Source: Thiobacillus denitrificans (GTDB lineage Bacteria; Pseudomonadota; Gammaproteobacteria; Burkholderiales; Thiobacillaceae). From it: 9,071 nt of DNA. A program made the position numbers and the translations under genes. The notes below the pieces were generated by a model. That model was not told the origin of the DNA. It did not search any database and saw nothing but the letters and a program-made list of their open reading frames with translations. The stretch spans positions 1 through 9,071 of the forward strand of contig DDRS01000018.1 of NCBI GenBank assembly GCA_002343685.1. The letters are read 5' to 3'. Shown one piece after another: positions 5,645-9,071 of this stretch (position 1 is the first letter of the stretch; every line of letters starts with the position of its first letter).

Positions 5645-5931
5645 AACCGGATGCGGACGATCTGACTCCTGGAACGATGACGCCGGCCGAGGCCAGGGCG
5701 GCTCTGACGTCGCAGCACTTGCTCGCGACCGCCCCGGATGTGCGCCTCAACACCGCACTGTATCGGTTCTGGCGATCGCTCCTGGCGCCGCTGTACATCG
5801 TGACCGCAGCGATCGCGGCCGCCCATGTCACACACCGGCGCGTGCTCAATCCGCCGGTGGCTCCGAACCGTCGCAAAGGGCTGCTGCTGCGCTACCAGAG
5901 GCGCAAGGAACGGGAAAGAACCAGCGCCTGA
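5641..5931 (+). CDS. Small single-span membrane protein, basic C-terminus
   Basis: A 96-residue protein of unknown family. The start is GTG at 5641, overlapping the previous stop, with GGAGG at 5629-5633. The N-terminal 35 residues are soluble and Ala/Thr/Asp-rich (DDLTPGTMTPAEARAALT). One hydrophobic stretch runs at about 45-63 (WRSLLAPLYIVTAAIAAAH). The last 30 residues are strongly basic (RRKGLLLRYQRRKERER), which predicts a cytoplasmic C-terminus. It is the last gene before the terminator. One span and a basic tail are compatible with a small lysis or membrane-modifying protein, but a holin call is not supported by anything specific. Confidence 0.7.
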   Translation: MKPDADDLTPGTMTPAEARAALTSQHLLATAPDVRLNTALYRFWRSLLAPLYIVTAAIAAAHVTHRRVLNPPVAPNRRKGLLLRYQRRKERERTSA

Positions 5932-5942
5932 GCCGTCCATAC

Positions 5943-5980
5943 CCACGATCAAGCCCCGCCCTGTGCGGGGTTTTTCGTGG
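5943..5980 (+). terminator. Intrinsic terminator with extended dyad (end of early unit)
   Basis: The core stem CCCCGC (5954-5959) pairs with GCGGGG (5965-5970) around the loop CCTGT and is followed by TTTTT (5971-5975), a classic intrinsic terminator on the + strand. A second inverted repeat encloses it: CCACGA (5943-5948) and TCGTGG (5975-5980). It begins 12 bases after the last early gene. By analogy with Mu, where early transcription ends beyond mor, this would separate the early from the middle/late unit. Confidence 0.88.
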
Positions 5981-6037
5981 TGCGTGTCGAATGGTTTCAT
6001 CGTGCCGTGCTCCGCGCGCGCGCGGGAAAATGGCGGC
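5981..6037 (+). promoter_or_regulatory. Non-coding gap, candidate middle/late promoter region
   Basis: This is the only sizeable gap between genes in the window and lies between a strong terminator and the next transcription unit, so a promoter is expected here. I see no convincing -35/-10 pair; TTTCAT at 5995-6000 is at best a weak -10. A missing -35 would fit activation by the Mor-like protein. A 14-bp CG palindrome (CCGCGCGCGCGCGG, 6012-6025) lies just before the next gene. The assignment is from position, not from a recognised promoter motif. Confidence 0.35.
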
Positions 6038-6454
6038 ATGGCCTTTGACGACACGCGACCGATCAATTCAATCCGGTGCAACATCCGGAGGGTTTCTCAA
6101 GCCGGGCTCAGGCTGCTCGGTGGCGACTGTCGCGACCCGGGATGCGGGCCGCGCGCCAACACGGGCGTTGTACGTGAAGATTTGCGCTGCTTCGAACTCT
6201 ACCTCAGCGCGACGGCGCAGACCCCACTCGAACAACACGAGTTCGACGCTTTGGTCAGCCTGCTGTTCGATGTCGGAATCTTGGCGTTCGAGCGGTCGCC
6301 ACTGCGCGCCTTGGTCAACGCCGGCGACAAGCTCGCTGCGGCGGATGCGCTACGCCATTGGCCAACGCCGGAAGACGACGCGGCCCGCATCGCGAGACGG
6401 CGGGACGAGGCGGAGTGGTTCTTGTACGGCGCGCTGGCGGTGTCCAGTGAGTGA
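6038..6454 (+). CDS. GH24 lysozyme-like protein lacking the usual catalytic residues
   Basis: A 138-residue protein. Its C-terminal two thirds follow the phage lysozyme (glycoside hydrolase 24, T4/P21/lambdoid R type) pattern: LEQHEFDALVSLLFDVG (64-80), AFERSPLRALVNAGD (83-97), ADALRHW and RRRDEAEWFLYG (120-131). The N-terminal part departs from the family. Where enzymes have a catalytic Glu in a (K/R)xxEGxRL context, this one has VSQAGLRLLGG, and no Glu occurs before residue 47. The D-x-x-G-x-x-TIGYG active-site stretch is replaced by DCRDPGCGPRANTG, with four cysteines (14, 31, 36, 51). Other frames do not restore the motif, so a simple frameshift is not evident. There is no signal or SAR helix. 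The ATG at 6038 has a weak ribosome-binding site. It is first in the post-terminator unit, where Mu has its lysozyme. Activity is doubtful; it may be a divergent or non-catalytic homologue. Confidence 0.72.
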   Translation: MAFDDTRPINSIRCNIRRVSQAGLRLLGGDCRDPGCGPRANTGVVREDLRCFELYLSATAQTPLEQHEFDALVSLLFDVGILAFERSPLRALVNAGDKLAAADALRHWPTPEDDAARIARRRDEAEWFLYGALAVSSE

Positions 6455-6689
6455 CCTGGTCGATCGAGCCTCGCGCCGCGAGACGGAGATGATCCAGGAT
6501 CTGTTCGCCGATCAGCAGCGGCGCGCTGCGCTGTCAGGCAAGAAGGCCAGCGACTCGGCGACGGTTTGCCGCGAGTGCGGGGATCCGATCCCCGATGATC
6601 GCAGGGCCGCTTACCCCGGCACCGATCTGTGCGTGGAGTGCAAACGCCTGCTGGAACGAAAGGAGCGCACAAGGAATGTTCGGTATTGA
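6447..6689 (+). CDS. TraR/DksA-type zinc-finger protein
   Basis: An 80-residue protein of the TraR family, short DksA relatives that bind in the secondary channel of RNA polymerase and change promoter use. It begins with DLVDRA (residues 3-8), which fits the DxxDxA acidic tip motif at the same place as in F-plasmid TraR. A helix follows, and then the zinc finger: Cys41, Cys44, Cys62 and Cys65 (CRECGDPIPDDRR then CVECKRLLERKER). PxARR-like and the YPGTDLC spacing match TraR. The GTG start at 6447 overlaps the end of the lysozyme-like gene; no strong ribosome-binding site is visible, suggesting coupling. The likely job is tuning of host or phage transcription during late growth. Confidence 0.9.
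   Translation: MSDLVDRASRRETEMIQDLFADQQRRAALSGKKASDSATVCRECGDPIPDDRRAAYPGTDLCVECKRLLERKERTRNVRY
6578..6594 (+). repeat. 17-bp palindrome within the TraR-like gene
   Basis: The arms CGGGGATC (6578-6585) and GATCCCCG (6587-6594) are complementary around one C. It codes for part of the zinc finger (RECGDPIPD). It is short and GC-rich, so it may not be functional. Confidence 0.4.
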
Positions 6690-7050
6690 CTATCAGACGA
6701 TCCGCTTTTGGATCGACATGATGACGCTGCTGTGGGCGCTCATGGTCTCTGGCTTCGTCTTTTGGGATCGCCGCAACAAGGTCACTCAGGACGCGATCAA
6801 GTCTCTGCGCGTCGAGGTGGCGAAAGAGATCGCGGATGTGAAGCTGAACTTGGACGCGCGACGGGCCATCGTGGACGAAACACTGCAGACGCTCCGGGTT
6901 CGCCTCTCCGAGACGACGACGAGGGCGGATCTGGCGCCGGTCTACTCGGCAATTTCCGAAGTGTCCGAAGTGGCCACCGAGCTGCGTGGCACGGTCGCGG
7001 CGATTTCGCAAACGCTGCACATGATCAACCAGCACCTTCTCGACAAGTGA
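6676..7050 (+). CDS. DUF2730 (Mu gp25-like) membrane-anchored coiled-coil protein
   Basis: A 124-residue protein with one N-terminal membrane span (about 10-30, FWIDMMTLLWALMVSGFVFW) and then a basic stop (DRRNK). A long predicted coiled coil follows to the C-terminus (IKSLRVEVAKEIADVKLNLD, then SAISEVSEVATELRGTVAAI). This layout and the position between a TraR-like gene and the gp26/gp27 genes match the DUF2730 family of Mu-like phages; the function is not established. The ATG at 6676 lies within the end of the TraR-like gene, with AAAGGAG and AAGGA just upstream. A nine-base direct repeat (TCCGAAGTG, twice at 6955-6972) encodes part of the coil. Confidence 0.8.
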   Translation: MFGIDYQTIRFWIDMMTLLWALMVSGFVFWDRRNKVTQDAIKSLRVEVAKEIADVKLNLDARRAIVDETLQTLRVRLSETTTRADLAPVYSAISEVSEVATELRGTVAAISQTLHMINQHLLDK

Positions 7051-7058
7051 GCGGAGCG

Positions 7059-7364
7059 ATGGAGTTTTCTGAGCGAGTGGTCGAGTGGGCGCGCCTGGAG
7101 GTTCTTCGCTGCTTGGCGAAGGCGCCGGATTACACGTCTGCCGACGTCATCCTGCACACTGCTCTGCGGGATGAGGGCGTGCCGATTCAGGGGCTGTCCG
7201 CGCTGCGCGTCGAGCTCGCGTGGCTGAATTCGCAGGGCCTTGTGGTGACCCAGCAATCCGGTGGCTCGCGCGGCGTGACTCTGGCGACACTCACCGACCG
7301 CGGGCTCGATGTGGCACAGGGCATGACGGTGCCCGGTGTCGCTCGGCCGCGGCCGGGGCGCTGA
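7059..7364 (+). CDS. Mu gp26-like winged-helix phage protein
   Basis: A 101-residue protein resembling the Mu gp26 / VpaChn25_0724 group, small winged-helix proteins often labelled ArsR-like. The N-terminal helices (ERVVEWARLEVLRCLAKAPD) are followed by a helix-turn-helix (SADVILHTALRDEG, then LSALRVELAWLNSQGLV). A wing-like strand pair comes next (VVTQQSGGSRGVTLATLTDRG), and the family's C-terminal tail GMTVPGVARPRPG closes it. The start at 7059 has GCGGAG very close upstream; an in-frame GTG at 7047, overlapping the previous stop, would add four residues. One base separates it from the gp27-like gene. It is probably a structural or packaging-associated DNA-binding protein, though its exact role is not known. 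Confidence 0.82.
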   Translation: MEFSERVVEWARLEVLRCLAKAPDYTSADVILHTALRDEGVPIQGLSALRVELAWLNSQGLVVTQQSGGSRGVTLATLTDRGLDVAQGMTVPGVARPRPGR

Positions 7365-7365
7365 G

Positions 7366-7908
7366 ATGCCGGCGCGCTCTGCGGTTGGGCAACTGCCTGA
7401 CGAGATTCGCGACGAGCTCAACCGCCGCCTGGTGGAGAACGGGTTTGGCAGCTACGCCAGCCTGGCAGACTGGCTGTGCGCGCTTGGATACCAGATCAGC
7501 AAGAGCGCGCTGCATCGCCACGGATCGGCGCTGGAAGCCGATTTCAACCAGGCGCTGGCCGATGTGCGGCGCACGCGCGCGCTCGCGAAGGCGTGCAAGG
7601 ACGATGGCGACGAGGGCGACGTGCTGTCGGCCACCAGTTCGATTCTGCAGGAACAGCTCCTGCGCATATCGATAGCGCTGCGCCAGACGGACACGGACCC
7701 GCAAGAGGCGGCGCGGTCAATCTCGGTAGTGGCTCGGGCGCACGCAGACGTAGGGCGCATGCAGGTGACCTTGCAGAAGTGGCAGGAGTCCATGCGCGAA
7801 AAGGCCGCCGTGGCGGCAGACGCGGTAGAGAAGGTGGCGCGGCACGGGGGCCTGACGGCTGATTCAGTCGACCTGATCCGCCGCGAGATTCTGGGCATCA
7901 CGAGCTGA
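7366..7908 (+). CDS. terS: Mu gp27-like protein, putative small terminase subunit (DUF3486)
   Basis: A 180-residue protein matching DUF3486, the putative small terminase subunit of Mu-like phages, which would recognise the packaging site and hand DNA to the large subunit. The N-terminal region has LPDEIRDELNRRLVENGFGS and a helix-turn-helix (ASLADWLCALGYQISKSALHRHG, residues about 30-52) that should bind DNA. The central helices (LQEQLLRISIALRQTD; AARSISVVARAHADVGRMQV) would oligomerise, and the C-terminal helix ends DLIRREILGI, the part expected to contact TerL. The ATG at 7366 directly follows the gp26-like stop, and the stop overlaps the terL start (TGATG), which supports the pairing. Confidence 0.88.
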   Translation: MPARSAVGQLPDEIRDELNRRLVENGFGSYASLADWLCALGYQISKSALHRHGSALEADFNQALADVRRTRALAKACKDDGDEGDVLSATSSILQEQLLRISIALRQTDTDPQEAARSISVVARAHADVGRMQVTLQKWQESMREKAAVAADAVEKVARHGGLTADSVDLIRREILGITS

Positions 7909-9071
7909 TGACCAGCATCCGTAACGGTAGCCTGCCGCCGCCGGATGGCGATCGCCCGCCGGCGGTACTGCTGCGGTATCAGCGGCGCTGGGTGGCCGAT
8001 ACGTCTCCGGTCGCCATCTGGGAGAAGTCGCGACGGATCGGGGCGAGCTGGTGCGATGCGTCCGATTCCGTGTTGGTTGCGGCTCCTACATACGGGGCGA
8101 TGGACGCGCTCTACATCGGCTACAGCGAGGACATGACCCGCGAATACATCAACGACGCCGCGATGTGGTCGAAGGCGTATTCCCATGCGATGTCGTGGGT
8201 TGGCGAGACGCTGTACGAGGATGACGGCGACAGCATCAAGGCGTTCCGCATCGACTTTGCGAGCGGCAAGAAGCTTCTCGCGCTGTCGAGCCGCCCGCGC
8301 TCGATCCGAGGCAAGCAGGGCCGGGTGACGATCGACGAGGCCGCATTCCACGATGATCTGCCCGGGCTGATGAAGGCGGCTCTGGCGATGCTGATCTGGG
8401 GCGGCCGGGTGCGGCTGATCTCATCGCACAACGGGACCAACAACCCGTTCAACGAGCTGGTGGAGAACGTGCGGGCCGGGCGCCTGAACTATTCACTCCA
8501 CCGTACGACCTTTCGAGACGCAGTAGAGCAAGGGCTGTATCAGCGCGTCGCGCTGATACAGGGCGCCCGTCTGGTCGACAAGACAGAGGATGAGTGGGTC
8601 GCAAAGATCTACGCGATGTACGGCGAGACAGCGGCCGAAGAATTGGACGTGATCCCGAGTGAGGGCGGCGGGGTGTACCTGCCGATGGCCCTGATCGAGT
8701 CGCGGATGAGCCGGGAAACTCCAGTGATCCGCAAGCGCTGGGATGCTGCATTCCAGCTGCTGCCGGAACCGCAGCGCCGGCTGGAAGTGGCGGCCTGGCT
8801 CCGGGAGGAGGTGCTGCCGATCCTCGAACTGCTCGACAAGGAGCGCGTGCACGGATTCGGGTTGGATTTCGCCCGCGTCGGCGACCTGACGGTGATGCCG
8901 GTTCTGGAGGATGGGTGCGACCTGGTGCAGCGATGCAAGGTGTCGATCGAGCTCGGCAATTGCCCTTTCAAGCAGCAGGAGCAGGTGCTCGAGTTCGTTG
9001 TCGATCGGCTGCCCAACTTTCGCTTTGGCGCGCTCGATACGAGCGGCAACGGCGCGGCGCTGGCGGAACTG
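7908..9071 (+). CDS. terL: Mu gp28-like large terminase (TerL), N-terminal 388 residues (partial at 3' end)
   Basis: The frame is open from ATG 7908 to the window edge, giving 388 of the roughly 500-550 residues usual for this family. TerL is the packaging motor: an ATPase that drives DNA into the prohead and a nuclease that cuts it. Motifs in order: a degenerate Walker A EKSRRIGAS (39-47), as in Mu gp28 relatives; Walker B VTIDEAAFH (140-148) with Asp143 and Glu144; and the coupling motif LISSHNG (170-176). The RNase H-like nuclease domain begins GLDFARVGDLTV (Asp320), with a second acidic site in LDTSGNG (Asp377). The third acidic residue should lie beyond the window. The start overlaps the gp27-like stop. 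A 27-bp near-palindrome lies inside at 8535-8561. Confidence 0.94.
   Translation, partial: MTSIRNGSLPPPDGDRPPAVLLRYQRRWVADTSPVAIWEKSRRIGASWCDASDSVLVAAPTYGAMDALYIGYSEDMTREYINDAAMWSKAYSHAMSWVGETLYEDDGDSIKAFRIDFASGKKLLALSSRPRSIRGKQGRVTIDEAAFHDDLPGLMKAALAMLIWGGRVRLISSHNGTNNPFNELVENVRAGRLNYSLHRTTFRDAVEQGLYQRVALIQGARLVDKTEDEWVAKIYAMYGETAAEELDVIPSEGGGVYLPMALIESRMSRETPVIRKRWDAAFQLLPEPQRRLEVAAWLREEVLPILELLDKERVHGFGLDFARVGDLTVMPVLEDGCDLVQRCKVSIELGNCPFKQQEQVLEFVVDRLPNFRFGALDTSGNGAALAEL
8535..8561 (+). repeat. 27-bp near-perfect palindrome within terL
   Basis: The arms CTGTATCAGCGCG (8535-8547) and CGCGCTGATACAG (8549-8561) are perfect reverse complements around a single T at 8548. The symmetry stops at both ends (G on both sides). 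It encodes LYQRVALIQ of TerL. Symmetry of this kind fits a dimeric protein-binding site; as RNA, its single-base centre would force an open loop of a few bases. It may equally be a chance product of coding. Confidence 0.75.

Noticed and set aside
5299..6084. Minus-strand open frame of 261 codons across the mor end and terminator
   Set aside because: It crosses the strong terminator and two genes with good ribosome-binding sites, and has Arg/Ser/Pro-rich composition typical of an antisense shadow.
5478..6446. Upstream extension of the TraR-like frame (403 codons in all)
   Set aside because: The frame is open by chance through two genes, the terminator and the lysozyme-like gene. Only the last 80 codons, from GTG 6447, show TraR features.
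6038..6454. Frameshift as the cause of the missing lysozyme active site
   Set aside because: I read the other two forward frames over 6061-6180 and found no EGxRL or TIGYG-like motif that a one-base shift would restore.
7104..7121. Hairpin CTTCGC/GCGAAG in the gp26-like gene
   Set aside because: A six-base stem with a six-base loop and no T-run is expected by chance in this composition.
1..9071. tRNA genes, CRISPR arrays, insertion sequences or phage ends
   Set aside because: No cloverleaf, no regularly spaced repeats and no IS-type inverted repeats were seen. Genes are packed almost end to end, and the phage ends lie outside the window.

Overview
This window is the middle of a Mu-like transposable phage genome (most likely an integrated prophage) in a high-GC member of the Pseudomonadota. 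The evidence is the ordered set of Mu-type families on one strand: the C-terminal end of a MuA-like transposase, a MuB-like ATPase, Gam, an HU/IHF-like protein, GemA, a Mor-type activator, a lysozyme-like protein, a TraR/DksA zinc-finger protein, the gp25/gp26/gp27 series of Mu head-packaging genes, and the first 388 codons of the large terminase. The host genus cannot be fixed from the sequence. Neither phage end nor any host flank is inside the window.

Layout. Positions 1-2031 hold the transposition pair (tnpA, partial, and tnpB). Positions 2028-3564 hold four small accessory genes linked by start/stop overlaps: two unknown soluble proteins, a Trp-rich membrane protein, and a regulator with tandem Myb/SANT-like repeats plus a zinc knuckle. 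Positions 3590-5370 hold the conserved early block gam, HU-like, gemA and mor-like. Positions 5387-5931 hold two small unknown genes, the second with one membrane span. A strong intrinsic terminator with an unusually long nested dyad sits at 5943-5980. After about 60 bases of non-coding DNA the next block starts at 6038: lysozyme-like, TraR-like, DUF2730 (gp25-like), gp26-like winged helix, gp27-like small terminase, and TerL, which runs off the window end.

How it works together (inference from Mu biology). TnpA, TnpB, Gam and the HU-like protein serve replicative transposition and DNA protection. The Mor-like protein, encoded near the end of the early unit, would activate the block beyond the terminator. 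No separate C-type late activator is visible, so the Mor-like protein may act directly on the 5981-6037 gap, or C may lie elsewhere. Almost every junction is an overlap of the ATGA or GTGA type or a gap of a few bases, so two long, translationally coupled transcripts are likely.

The core is a recognisable Mu-type phage, not an entirely new system. The parts most worth a second look are the lysozyme-like protein with no glutamate in its expected catalytic region, the duplicated SANT/zinc-knuckle protein, the Trp-rich membrane protein, a 12-bp perfect hairpin with a second ribosome-binding site and start inside tnpB, and a 27-bp near-perfect palindrome inside terL.
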